A program made the position numbers and the translations under genes. DNA of 64,000 nucleotides from Adonisia turfae CCMR0081. Its GTDB lineage: Bacteria > Cyanobacteriota > Cyanobacteriia > Phormidesmidales > Phormidesmidaceae. This document shows, one piece after another, positions 25,534-34,456 of the stretch; the stretch's first letter is position 1; every line of letters begins with the position of its first letter. The stretch is from NCBI RefSeq assembly GCF_011009555.1, contig NZ_QXHD01000004.1, positions 4,246,555 through 4,310,554 of the forward strand, written 5' to 3'. Below the pieces are notes generated by a model. That model was not told where the DNA came from, did not search any database, and saw only the letters and a program-made list of their open reading frames with translations.

Positions 25534-27813
25534 CTATTCGCCTGTCCAGCGTCGAATTTCGGCTTGGGCCTGGTCGTAATTTTCAGTGCCCTCGGGGATC
25601 AGCTCCGCAGCCTCAATGGCACTAAAAAAGAGGCCTTGGTCAGCACGGGTCTGGGCAATGGCCAACATTTTGCCTGTCCAGTCGCCAATCAACCTTTGGG
25701 CATCGGCATACTCAACCGACAGCTCTTCTGGGATTTCCTGAAGCTTCAAAATGCCGTTTTGATACGTGCTTGCCTGACCTATGCGTGGAATAGATTGGGC
25801 TTCGCGAATCAGGGCGCGGGCATCCGCTCGTTTTTCCCATAGGCTAAGGCGTTCCTGAGCCTCTTGATAAATATCGGCAGGCTCACTGGGAATCAGCTTT
25901 GCTGCGTCAATGGCAGCCTGGAGTTCAGCCTCAGCAGCACGACCTTCAGCCAGGTCGAGGATAACCTGACTCCAGCGTTGGATGTCAGCCTGGGCCTCAG
26001 CATAGTTGGGATCGCCTGGACGAATTTGGCGGGCGGTTGCGATCGCACTTGCAAACCGAGATGCCTGACTTGGGCGCAGTGACCGACGTGCCTCTTCCAA
26101 AATTGCGGCTGTATCAGCACCATCGTCAGACCCATCACCTGTCGTATTGCCAGCCGCAGCTACAGTATTGGGCGCAGCCGCCGTCGGCGTCTCAGTCTCT
26201 GCCGTATCATCGGGCACATCTGCTGTATCATCGGCATCTGGGTCGTCTACCTCTGGCCCAGTATCCCCTGCCTCCGCATCGGTGGCCGCCTCTGGGTCGT
26301 CAGGGTTTTCAGCATCCGGGTCGTCAGATGTTTCGGCCTCTGGGTCCGCTGTAGCCTCCGCATCAGGAGCGTCAGCAACATCGGATCCATCAGGTACCTC
26401 AGTGCCATCAGGGATACCCACTGAAGGATCCGCATCCGGATCATCCAGCAACGCTCCGTCCGGATCATCAGCCCCCTCCGGATCCCTACCGATGCGAGCC
26501 AACAATTCCGGCGGTATGCGCTCTTGCAGCGTACCCAGCATCCGCTGCACCAACGGCTGATCACGAAATAGCACCGCCGTCAATAGCAACAGAGCCCCCA
26601 GCACACCTAAGGCACCCAGGCAGCCTCCCGTGCGGTTCTTAGCAGGTGGATCCTCTGGCAGGTTATCCACCGTTGTGCTGCCATAGATATCGCCCTCATC
26701 ATCGGTGTCGGTATCCAGCGAAAACGGCTCCCGTGGTGGCTCCTCCGGTAGTTCATCTTCCAGTACAAACTCCGGTACAGGCTCTGGGATTAGATCGCCA
26801 TCGTCACCGGCATCTGGATTGTCGGGAACAAGCCCCGCATCCATGGCTCCAGCATCCATGGCTGACGTTTCAGGAATCAAAGGCGGTTCTTCCGGCATGT
26901 ATTCTGGTGTGTCTATTGGTGCGATCGCATCCTCTGTAAACTCATCTGTGAATTCATCTGTGAATTCATCTGTAAATTCATCGTTTGCGATCGCATTCGG
27001 AGCATCCACCATCACCGCCAACCCTGCTGCTCCAGCAACAGCCGTAGACTCCACTGACTGAGCCGCCGTTGTTTCCCGTTGATGCCAAAGCAACTGAAAC
27101 TTTTGTTCTTCAGGGAGTATCACCACCGGATTTTGAATGGGCCGCCAATGATGCTCACACAGCTCAGGAATCCGTTCTACCAAATAGCGCTCCAGGTGAC
27201 TGAGGGTGGCACAACCGTCGTAGCGCAGGCCCTCTAATAGTGCTGCCGTAAATAACCCATGGCGCACCGCCAATGTCTCGTGGGAAAACTCGTTGGGCTG
27301 ACAGGACAAAATTAAGGGAATCCGAGCCTTTTGAGCCAACTTAGCCACCTGTTCACCAATGGCTTGACCCGCTAGCGCACTCTGACTACGGTTCATATCC
27401 AGCACCATCATGATGTTGTCAGTTGGTGCTTGTTTGAGATATTGCACCACATCCTGTAGCGCAATCCCAGTTTGTTTCACCTGGGCCGGATCACCATCCA
27501 CAGGCATTAAATAGTCTTTGTTATCAGCTTGAGCCCCATAGCCACTGAAATAAAACCAAAGGGTGTCATCCTGTTGCACCCGGCCCTGGCAAATGGTCTC
27601 TAACCAATCATGAATAGCCACCCGGTCAGGGACAACCGCTTCCTGTTCCGTCGAGGTGGACAAATCACTCAGCAAAATGCAGTTTTCCGGCGCAAAACCA
27701 GCATCTTCAATTAGATATCTGCGAATACCCACCGCATCATTTTGAGCTTGCATCAGCGGCTGAAACCCCTGATACTGATTGATTCCAATAATAATTGCCC
27801 AGCAATTCGACAT
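25534..27813 (-). CDS. caspase-fold (orthocaspase-like) pseudoenzyme with helical-repeat tail
   Basis: A 759-residue protein. Residues 1-240 are a caspase p20-like domain: WAIIIGINQYQGFQPL, NDAVGIRRYLIEDAGF, DDTLWFYFSGYGAQ and MMVLDMNRSQSA. The catalytic His expected in FSGHG is Tyr92. The catalytic Cys expected after LDx is Asn141, so peptidase activity is unlikely. Residues 250-390 are acidic and disordered, including four DEFT repeats (277-293). A membrane helix is at about 397-416 (GCLGALGVLGALLLLTAVLF). A second very acidic linker follows (about 440-560). Residues 575-759 carry helical repeats of the type AIxxAxxIPxxxxxYxxAQxxIxxW. It is first in a likely pair with the DUF427 gene. Confidence 0.88.
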   Translation of the reverse strand: MSNCWAIIIGINQYQGFQPLMQAQNDAVGIRRYLIEDAGFAPENCILLSDLSTSTEQEAVVPDRVAIHDWLETICQGRVQQDDTLWFYFSGYGAQADNKDYLMPVDGDPAQVKQTGIALQDVVQYLKQAPTDNIMMVLDMNRSQSALAGQAIGEQVAKLAQKARIPLILSCQPNEFSHETLAVRHGLFTAALLEGLRYDGCATLSHLERYLVERIPELCEHHWRPIQNPVVILPEEQKFQLLWHQRETTAAQSVESTAVAGAAGLAVMVDAPNAIANDEFTDEFTDEFTDEFTEDAIAPIDTPEYMPEEPPLIPETSAMDAGAMDAGLVPDNPDAGDDGDLIPEPVPEFVLEDELPEEPPREPFSLDTDTDDEGDIYGSTTVDNLPEDPPAKNRTGGCLGALGVLGALLLLTAVLFRDQPLVQRMLGTLQERIPPELLARIGRDPEGADDPDGALLDDPDADPSVGIPDGTEVPDGSDVADAPDAEATADPEAETSDDPDAENPDDPEAATDAEAGDTGPEVDDPDADDTADVPDDTAETETPTAAAPNTVAAAGNTTGDGSDDGADTAAILEEARRSLRPSQASRFASAIATARQIRPGDPNYAEAQADIQRWSQVILDLAEGRAAEAELQAAIDAAKLIPSEPADIYQEAQERLSLWEKRADARALIREAQSIPRIGQASTYQNGILKLQEIPEELSVEYADAQRLIGDWTGKMLAIAQTRADQGLFFSAIEAAELIPEGTENYDQAQAEIRRWTGE
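26932..26982 (-). repeat. 12-base tandem repeat encoding DEFT units
   Basis: Four near-identical 12-base units inside the caspase-like gene, differing only by TGTGAA/TGTAAA, encode DEFTDEFTDEFTDEFTED. The array lies in a disordered acidic linker and is likely to vary in copy number. Confidence 0.85.
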
Positions 27814-28146
27814 CAGAGACCACCAAATACAGATTGGACGTTGAAGGGAACAGAAGCTTTCAGCGCCATATATTACTGCAAGTTGAGCCGTTTGCGTTGG
27901 GATCCGGCATCAACTTATAGATCAATTACTGAGTGACTTCCTTATCCAGTCAAAATTGTGGCCTGCACAGCTTTGCTATTCTTGTTCATTCAAGCTACAA
28001 AAGTGGGAAAGTTTGACGATAGTCTTACTTAGCTGTCATATCGGAGTAAACCCTTGAGTTTTCCCGAAACCGCAATTCTGCACATGAACGCAGTTTATAT
28101 TACAGTTCTACCCGGACGGCATTACTCCTAGCATTTGTTAATCTAC
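27814..28146. other. 333-base divergent non-coding region
   Basis: Promoter region of the caspase-like gene and of the gene at 28147. I see no repeat or recognisable operator. Confidence 0.5.
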
Positions 28147-28614
28147 ATGTCTACGACATCCCTCTACCGACCCTATTCCAGACGGCGACGCCAGCGCACC
28201 CTAGCGCAACACCTCAGCGCCTCATGCGCCCCCCTTGGGTTAGCGGTCTTACTGGGGACCTCTGGAGCTTTGTGGCTAACCGAAGCTTTGATCATGCCTA
28301 AGGCATCCTATGCCTATACGTCTCGGTTAAATTTATTTTTGACTTTGGAAGACGGTGAACCTTACAGCAGTCTGGTAACGCGGGCCAATATGGCAGCTCG
28401 GGCAGGGGCACAGCGTAGTTTTGACCAAGATTTGCTAATCACGGAAGTGATGATTAGTGTGACTGCGGAAAATAGCGACGGTATTGCCGTGCCTATTTTG
28501 AACCTACGGGTCAGCCGTCAGGAGTGGGGGCAGCAGCCGATGACTGAATATTGGGCGACATATTTTCGGGGGGCTCAGACGTTACTTGAGTCTTCGTCAG
28601 AATCGTCGTTTTAG
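28147..28614 (+). CDS. hypothetical membrane-anchored protein
   Basis: A 155-residue protein. The N-terminus is strongly basic (RPYSRRRRQRTLAQH), followed by one hydrophobic helix (APLGLAVLLGTSGALWLTEA, about 29-48) and an extracytoplasmic domain of about 105 residues: SRLNLFLTLEDGEPYSSLVT, AARAGAQRSF, LLITEVMISVTAENSDGI and PILNLRVSRQEW. The layout resembles other unnamed cyanobacterial envelope proteins. ATG 28147 is chosen over an upstream TTG at 28135. Confidence 0.75.
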   Translation: MSTTSLYRPYSRRRRQRTLAQHLSASCAPLGLAVLLGTSGALWLTEALIMPKASYAYTSRLNLFLTLEDGEPYSSLVTRANMAARAGAQRSFDQDLLITEVMISVTAENSDGIAVPILNLRVSRQEWGQQPMTEYWATYFRGAQTLLESSSESSF

Positions 28615-28624
28615 GGAATTTTTG

Positions 28625-28722
28625 AGACCAGCCTGCTAATGACTAGGGATATCCCAGGGCACGTACAAGACCAGCCTACTAATGACTAGGGATATCCCAG
28701 GGCAGGTACAAGACCAGCCCCT
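28625..28722. repeat. 43-base tandem repeat, 2.3 copies
   Basis: Units at 28625-28667 and 28668-28710 differ at two positions, and a third begins at 28711 with AGACCAGCC. Each unit holds the palindrome GGGATATCCC. The array lies between the stop at 28614 and rpmF. Confidence 0.85.
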
Positions 28723-28812
28723 ACAACGCCCCTAAATTTCCTCACTAGAAACTAGCCCCTGCGCACAACTTTGGTCTATTATCAATAGGTTGTCTAATTT
28801 TCCAACAGGTCC

Positions 28813-28992
28813 ATGGCGGTTCCTAAGAAGAAACGCTCCAAGTCTAAGCGCAACATGCACCGCGCTGTTTGGAAGCGTAAAGCAGAATTACAGGCTCAGC
28901 GGGCTTTGAGCCTTGGCAAGTCGGTATTGACTAATCGGTCCAATAGTTTTGAGTATCCTCAAGATGATGAGGATGAGGACGACGACGAGTAG
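28813..28992 (+). CDS. rpmF: 50S ribosomal protein L32
   Basis: A 59-residue protein beginning [20 protein letters not shown], the standard cyanobacterial/plastid L32 start, followed by [19 protein letters not shown] and an acidic tail (DDEDEDDDE). L32 is a component of the large ribosomal subunit near the peptidyl-transferase region. Cyanobacterial L32 lacks the zinc-binding cysteines, as here. It has its own strong terminator 27 bases downstream. Confidence 0.96.
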   Translation: MAVPKKKRSKSKRNMHRAVWKRKAELQAQRALSLGKSVLTNRSNSFEYPQDDEDEDDDE

Positions 28993-29018
28993 GGTTACGG
29001 ACGTCTTTTGGATAAAAG

Positions 29019-29061
29019 CAGCGGGTGGGGTTCTGAGGGGCTTCACCCGTTGTTTTTTTTT
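29019..29061 (+). terminator. rho-independent terminator of rpmF
   Basis: CAGCGGGTG (29019-29027) pairs with CACCCGTTG (29044-29052) with one G-T pair, and nine T residues follow. Confidence 0.9.
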
Positions 29062-29114
29062 GCACATTACGGCAAGCCTTGTCAGGTGATACAAACATTA
29101 TTCATGCAACATAA

Positions 29115-30093
29115 GGCTTTGGATTATTTATTTTTGTATCCTCGCTAGCCGCTGGGCTTTTTGTTGGACGCTTGCTGGGCTTTGGCTGGAATACGGCCCT
29201 ACTGATGGGAGCCGTATTTGCTCCCCATACATTGTTGGGATATCCAATTGTGAATCGGCTGGGGGGTAATGGGTAATGAAGCCATTACCGTTACCATTGG
29301 TGCCACCATTTTTACCGATATTCTGGGGCTTTTACTCCTGGCAATTTCTGTTTCTATCCATGCCGGAGAGTTCTCTCTATTTAGTCTGGTCGCTCAAATC
29401 CTTGCCCTTGCCATCTACGCTGCCACTGTTCTTTTTGGCCTGGACTGGGCGGGTAAACTTTATTTTCGGCGTACAGGAGATGAACAGGGTAATCAATTTG
29501 TTTTTGTTCTTCTAGCGGTATTCCTAGCTGCAGCTGGAGCCCAACTGGTCAATGTTGAGCGTATTGTTGGCGCTTTTCTAGCGGGTCTGGCAGTTAATGA
29601 TGTTTTGGGCGAAGGGCCAGTCAAAGAGAAAGTTGAATTTGTTGGCAGTGTTTTATTTATCCCATTCTTTTTTGTTCATGTTGGTCTTTTAGTTGATTTG
29701 CCAGTTTTTATCTCATCGCTCACATCATCCCTAGGTATTACCTTCGCGATCGTGAGTGGTGTGGTCATCAGTAAGTTTCTGGGAACCTATCTGGCTAAGC
29801 TGATGTACCGGTATAGCTGGCATGAGATATTAACCATGTGGTCATTGTGCTTGCCCCATGTGGCGGCACCATTCGTTACCCATGATGAACTGAAAGCGGT
29901 CGATCGCATCAAGACCATTGCCCACGATAATGTTACCCAAACTCTGCTCCGGCTTGCAGACAACTTCGATTTGGTTATTCTGCGTTCCATGCGACGTCGG
30001 ACCGCAGGGGGACTGATGGTAAGTGATGTCACGACTCAATTAATCCGAGAACTGACCTGTTCTATTGTGTTGTTTGGTGAGCCCCATATGTAA
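29115..30093 (+). pseudogene. decayed CPA2-type cation/proton antiporter with Usp tail
   Basis: A remnant of a membrane antiporter. Recognisable segments are LAAGLFVGRLLGFGWNTALL before the lesion, then ATIFTDILGLLLLAI, VERIVGAFLAGLAVNDVLGE and KVEFVGSVLFIPFFFVHVGL. Three lesions are visible. (1) The 5' part is missing; the frame opens at 29115 after a stop with no start. (2) A G6 run at 29261-29266 shifts the frame: one G fewer would join NRLG to GNEAITVTIG. (3) After LPHVAA (about 29870) the last membrane helices are missing, and the frame runs into what looks like the C-terminal part of a universal-stress domain. The second open frame starts at 29269 (ATG) and gives 274 residues, but is unlikely to be functional. 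Confidence 0.8.
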
Positions 30094-30211
30094 CACCACA
30101 CTTTTTGCCTGAACAGTTTAGAATGTAATACCACAATGGCTTTGGAACTCTAACCTAGAGTAGGCCCTGGCCCAACACACATCGTTTGATGATCGGTCTG
30201 AATACAAGCAA

Positions 30212-31915
30212 TTAAGCCAGTACTTGTGCGATCGCACCCAGCAATTCCTGAGCCCGAATCGGTTTAGTCAAGTAGCCATCGATCCCTTGTGCTATTAACC
30301 GCTCCTGGGTTTCTGAGATCGCATGGGCCGTAACCATCAAAACAGGCACCTGTATCTGTTGTTTTTGACAGTACTTAAATATCTCTTGAGCAGCCTCTTC
30401 CCCTCCCATGATAGGCATTTCAAGATCCATTAGCACCAGGTCAAAAGAATGTTCTAAAAACTGTTTACATGCCTCTTTTCCGTTGTTAGTCAAGCTTACA
30501 ATACAGCCATTTTTCTGCAACAGGTGTTCCAAAAGCTTCTGGTTAATGGGATTATCCTCTGCCACCAAAACACGAATTGAACGACGCAGCCGCAACCGCA
30601 CATCCTTGAGAGGATTGTCGGGCAATACCTGAATTGCAGCAGCCTGAATAATTGGGCACGTCAAGGTAAACGAAAAAATTGAGCCCTCTCCCAACTCACT
30701 TTTCAGGTGTAGTTTCGACTTCATAAGCTCCAACAGCCGTGATGAAATCGCCAACCCTAAGCCGGTGCCGCCATGTTCTTGCCGATTATGGTTACTAGCC
30801 TGGACGAACGGTGAGAATATGTCTTGCTGCTGATCGTTGGCAATGCCAATACCCGTATCTGACACACAAATTTTGACAGTTACAACATCAGAGGCCATGT
30901 GCTGTAAACTACAGCGCAGATTAATCAACCCATAGCGAGGTGTAAATTTAACCGCATTGCTGCATAAATTCAGCAAAATTTGGGAGAGCCTATTCTTATC
31001 GATTAAAAGCCTTTCTGGAATGGACGGATCAACGTCAATTGAAAATTGCAGCTGTTTTTGAAAAATCTCATCCTGCAAAACCTCTTCGATGATTGTGCAA
31101 AGATTGCTCAATGATGTTGGGGTCGGTTTGAGGGTTAATTTGTTAGCCTCAATTTTTGAGAAATCCAGAACATCGCTGATAATAGCCTGCAAAATTTGTG
31201 CAGAGGTATTGGCCGTATCCACATACTGCTGTTGCTCTAGCGACAGTTGGGTATCGGACAGCAGGTCCAATGCCCCGATGATGCCGTGGAGCGGCGTGCG
31301 AATATCATGGCTAATCATGGCTAAAAACTGGGATTTTGCCTGATTCGCCTCCAGTGCCTGAAAATGAGCCTCTTCTAGAACACTGGTATAGTGGGTAATC
31401 TTCTCAGAAAATAACCGGGCTTCTAGCAAGTACATTACTTGCGATGCCAGTGTCTTGAGGCCATCAATTTGATGCTGGTTCAATTTTCTAGGAACAAAAT
31501 CGATCACGCATAGGGAGCCGAGGTTATGGCCCCGAGGTGTAACCAGCGGAATACCTGCATAAAAGCGAATTTTTGGATTGCCCAATACTAAGGGGTTGTC
31601 CTTAACCCGCTCATCAGCCGTGGCGTCCTCAACGATGAATGGAACTTTGCCCAGAACTGTATATCCACAGAATGCTTGTTGCCTGGGCGTTTGATTAATA
31701 TCAAGACCGCAAACAGATTTAAACCACTGACGATGCTTATCAACCAGGCTGATTAAGCTTACAGGGGTTTGACAAATATAGCCAGCCAGACGAGTCAGTT
31801 GATCAAAGGAGGCTTCAGAAGGGGTATCTAAAATCCTGTAATAACTTAGGTCCGCTAGGCGGTCAGCATCGTTTTTGGGAATAGGAGCGGCCGGCATATT
31901 AAAATCAGGCAGCAT
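30212..31915 (-). CDS. hybrid sensor histidine kinase (GAF-HisKA-HATPase-REC)
   Basis: A 567-residue cytoplasmic two-component protein. A GAF domain covers about 25-170 ([20 protein letters not shown], the family's [18 protein letters not shown], and [11 protein letters not shown]). HisKA has the H box [15 protein letters not shown] with His at about 204. HATPase_c has N box [11 protein letters not shown]1 VSDTGIGI and G2 [12 protein letters not shown]-terminal receiver follows ([15 protein letters not shown] from about 447) with phospho-acceptor Asp in LVLMDLEMP (about 496) and the conserved Lys in GYLTKPI. All catalytic residues are present. No membrane segment, so the signal is intracellular or a bound ligand or chromophore. 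The GAF lacks an obvious bilin Cys motif. No response regulator gene is adjacent. Confidence 0.93.
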   Translation of the reverse strand: MLPDFNMPAAPIPKNDADRLADLSYYRILDTPSEASFDQLTRLAGYICQTPVSLISLVDKHRQWFKSVCGLDINQTPRQQAFCGYTVLGKVPFIVEDATADERVKDNPLVLGNPKIRFYAGIPLVTPRGHNLGSLCVIDFVPRKLNQHQIDGLKTLASQVMYLLEARLFSEKITHYTSVLEEAHFQALEANQAKSQFLAMISHDIRTPLHGIIGALDLLSDTQLSLEQQQYVDTANTSAQILQAIISDVLDFSKIEANKLTLKPTPTSLSNLCTIIEEVLQDEIFQKQLQFSIDVDPSIPERLLIDKNRLSQILLNLCSNAVKFTPRYGLINLRCSLQHMASDVVTVKICVSDTGIGIANDQQQDIFSPFVQASNHNRQEHGGTGLGLAISSRLLELMKSKLHLKSELGEGSIFSFTLTCPIIQAAAIQVLPDNPLKDVRLRLRRSIRVLVAEDNPINQKLLEHLLQKNGCIVSLTNNGKEACKQFLEHSFDLVLMDLEMPIMGGEEAAQEIFKYCQKQQIQVPVLMVTAHAISETQERLIAQGIDGYLTKPIRAQELLGAIAQVLA

Positions 31916-32580
31916 CTCTGAGATCTACCGCCTGTAAAGTCTAATATCAGAATTAATAATTTTATTATAGCTGGCTGAATTCCGTCATTTTTGCGATCGC
32001 ATTTTTTGAAACCGCTCCTTTTCATAAGCTTCGACGCCTTACCTAGGCTTTCATAAAGATTCCAGCCAGAATTGATAAGTTTATTGCCAAAATCTGTTTT
32101 TTTCCCGGATATATCCAAATGCACGGAACTGTCAGGTCTCAGCATCAGGTTAAGGGATGATTAAACCCAATCAATGGATATGTCCAGCCATCAGTGTATC
32201 GGTGAAGAGATGGAACCATCGGATTACTGGTGGAAACACTCAAACGACGAAAACCGGCTTACTCCGATGCGGCGGCACGTCCTAAAGAAATACATCCCTA
32301 AAAAATAGTAAGGACTTAATGAAGCATTAGTAACAAGCATGAAGCCCATCTAAAAAGCTTCAGCCTTTAGCGTGATGTTCATCTTTTCTTTATCTCTGTT
32401 TGTGACAGTCAATCCCATTGTTGTATTAGAGAGCGTGACTGCTACAGACGTAACAGCTAAAAACTTTGTTGTCTAAAAACATTTCTTTTAACAGGGTGAC
32501 AACGTTAACTCTCGTTTAATTCCCCTGTCAAAAACTGTTCAGCCAATGAAATCAGCTTAGGAAAGTTACCTTTAGATTAA
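31916..32580. other. 665-base stretch between kinase and STAS genes
   Basis: Largely non-coding. It holds the promoter of the kinase (minus strand), a HIP1 site near 31995, the possible small plus-strand gene at 32174-32308, and AT-rich sequence near 32380-32520. No array or transposon end seen. Confidence 0.5.
32174..32308 (+). CDS. possible small protein
   Basis: A 44-codon frame starting MDMSSHQCIGEEMEPSDYW and continuing with aromatic and basic residues to a YIPKK end. The residue mix looks protein-like (two Trp, a basic C-terminus), and no longer gene covers the region. No good ribosome binding site lies at the normal distance, and no homologue is known to me, so this may be a chance frame. 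Confidence 0.3.
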   Translation: MDMSSHQCIGEEMEPSDYWWKHSNDENRLTPMRRHVLKKYIPKK

Positions 32581-32943
32581 TCAATCAAGGATTAGCTGTA
32601 CTCTGGGTAAAAGTTTAGGCATATTCTTGAGAGATTTAGCTTGCCAAGGAATCCCTCGATCTCCAATAACAATTAATCCAATATTTTTTTGCGTGCGTAA
32701 GCTTAACAAGAATTTGGAAAACATGTTAATGCCTGAGCTGTTGAGAAATAACACATCCCTCAGATCCAGCGTTATGGCAGCGGGTTGAGTCGCTGCTATC
32801 TTCAGCAACAGGTGCATAATCGGTGTATATTCCGCATATCCCCTGAGCACCAACTGTCCCCTGAATTTTACAGTCGCTGTGTCAGCGTTATAAGTAATGG
32901 AGTAATGATCACCGGACAGTTCTTGATTAAGCATAGTCATCAT
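32581..32943 (-). CDS. STAS-domain protein (anti-sigma-antagonist-like)
   Basis: A 120-residue single-domain protein. The STAS pattern shows in ATVKFRGQLVLRGYAEYTPI, AAITLDLRDVLFLNSSGINM (about 56-75) and IGLIVIGDRGIPWQAKSLKN. The Ser pair in LNSSGI is where SpoIIAA-type proteins are phosphorylated. It resembles a cyanobacterial group of stand-alone regulators (Slr1659-like). Members usually work with a switch kinase and a PP2C phosphatase; none is adjacent here. Several ATG codons are near the start (MMTML), so the exact start is uncertain by a few residues. Confidence 0.8.
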   Translation of the reverse strand: MMTMLNQELSGDHYSITYNADTATVKFRGQLVLRGYAEYTPIMHLLLKIAATQPAAITLDLRDVLFLNSSGINMFSKFLLSLRTQKNIGLIVIGDRGIPWQAKSLKNMPKLLPRVQLILD

Positions 32944-33240
32944 TTCAAGCAGATTACTTGGCTTTGCCCCCAGTCAGGCACAGGTATAAATGGTGTCCTG
33001 AACTAAGTGTGTCAACACCACTGGGCAGATAAATCCCGCAACCCACATTCCGCATTTTGAAGTGGCATAGTCGGCTATCAACATCAGCCTGTCTCAAATA
33101 CACCCAGACAATATAAAACCCAGACAATATAAATTGTGAATACAGGCAAATCAGCCATATTAATTCAACCACATCAATAGTTTGATTGACCTACCACTGA
33201 TATCCTATTTAACGTCGTAACATTTTTTCACCAAGCAGAT

Positions 33241-33711
33241 ATGGCAGCGACTACCCGGATGCTTCTCTCTCACAATTGCACACTTCCTGATGGCCAAGTA
33301 TCTAGCCTTAGTCGTGACGACTTTGCCAGTGTATTCATTAGAGGGCTTCAGGTGCATACTGATATTACATGCAGCCTAATTGACAACCCCCATTGGATGG
33401 TGGAAGTTCTTTTTGATGCAGAGCAAACGTCTCCCACTGAGGTGGCCACACTCTGTGCTCAGAGTCTTAGCTCTCAACGTTTGGCGGACCCGGCAAAAAG
33501 CATTGACAGTTTCACGGTGATGTTACTAGGCGGTGTCAAAACCACACCTGCTATGGGTACTTCGCCTACATCATTGCAAACCGGTGAGTGGGGTGTGGAT
33601 GTGGTAGAGACAACATCGCCTGAGCAATTTTTAGCGGGTCTCAATTGGGAAACGGTGATTGCTAGCAAGCCGTCTGAACAAATTTTCAAGGTTACCTGTG
33701 TAGTTGAATAA
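33241..33711 (+). CDS. hypothetical protein
   Basis: A 156-residue soluble protein that I do not recognise. Its pattern alternates short strands and loops, with no signal peptide or membrane helix. Segments such as DFASVFIRGLQVHTDITCSL, IDNPHWMVEVLFDAEQ and WGVDVVETTSPEQFLAGLNW suggest a compact alpha/beta domain. It ends 7 bases before the likely plsC start on the same strand, so the two are almost certainly co-transcribed. Confidence 0.75.
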   Translation: MAATTRMLLSHNCTLPDGQVSSLSRDDFASVFIRGLQVHTDITCSLIDNPHWMVEVLFDAEQTSPTEVATLCAQSLSSQRLADPAKSIDSFTVMLLGGVKTTPAMGTSPTSLQTGEWGVDVVETTSPEQFLAGLNWETVIASKPSEQIFKVTCVVE

Positions 33712-33718
33712 TTCCACT

Positions 33719-34456
33719 ATGGCAGATGATACGCTCCTACCTTTGTCGCGAAATCTGCTCAGGCTAGCTGGCTCTCAACTAACTATTCACCATCAGCGGA
33801 GAATACCGACAACGGGGGCCTTGATCATTATTAGCAACCACCGAAGTTTGCTGGATGTGCCGTTGCTGATGACGGCTGTGGGACGTCCAGTGAGGTTTGC
33901 CTGTCATCATTTTATGGGACAGACCCAGGGCATCAAGCAAGTGATAAATGCCTTGGGATGTTTTCCCTTAGCTCCTCCGGGGCAACATCCCAAGGCACTT
34001 TTCCAAAAGGCGATGCCGTTATTGCAGGCCGGTGAGGTTGTGGGTCTCTTTCCTGAAGGAGCCCGACCGATGATTCAACCCCTACTAACTCGGCAAGTGG
34101 GACCTTTCCATAGAGGATTTGCTCATCTGGCTCTACAGTCTTCTATGGAGCGTTTGGCAATTATACCGGTTGCGATCGCACCTACCAAGGAAATCATTAC
34201 CCCCATTGCTCCATTTAAATTATTCCAATGGTTAGCTCCCTCTGAACCCTTATTCCATCGACCTGGATGGCACCCTGCCATTTATTATCGGCAGGTCCAC
34301 GTGATTATTGGACAACCTCTATGGATAACCGCTAAACATAGAGCGAGCTATCGAAATAGTCGTTCAAATACTGAAGTTAAAAGGTTGACCCAAACTTGCC
34401 ATACAGAAATTGCGACGTTGCTACAGAACAGTTCAATGTTGTCTACTGGTAAGTAA
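33719..34456 (+). CDS. plsC: 1-acyl-sn-glycerol-3-phosphate acyltransferase (PlsC family)
   Basis: A 245-residue membrane-associated acyltransferase that makes phosphatidic acid from lysophosphatidic acid. Block I is IISNHRSLLDVP with the H-x4-D catalytic pair (about 41-50). Block III is GLFPEGARP (about 104-112), where Glu and Arg bind the phosphate. Block IV-like IIPVAIAPTK follows. A conserved FACHHFMGQTQGIKQVINAL segment lies between blocks. The length is usual. A TTG at 33704 overlaps the previous gene; ATG 33719 is preferred. Confidence 0.88.
   Translation: MADDTLLPLSRNLLRLAGSQLTIHHQRRIPTTGALIIISNHRSLLDVPLLMTAVGRPVRFACHHFMGQTQGIKQVINALGCFPLAPPGQHPKALFQKAMPLLQAGEVVGLFPEGARPMIQPLLTRQVGPFHRGFAHLALQSSMERLAIIPVAIAPTKEIITPIAPFKLFQWLAPSEPLFHRPGWHPAIYYRQVHVIIGQPLWITAKHRASYRNSRSNTEVKRLTQTCHTEIATLLQNSSMLSTGK

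Noticed and set aside
26147..26560. 137-codon Ser/Ala-rich plus-strand frame
   Set aside because: It is the antisense of the acidic linker of the caspase-like gene. Asp/Glu/Ala-rich coding gives open Ser/Gly/Ala frames on the other strand.
31855..32145. 96-codon minus-strand frame at the start of the kinase gene
   Set aside because: It overlaps the kinase start in another frame and looks random; no motif.
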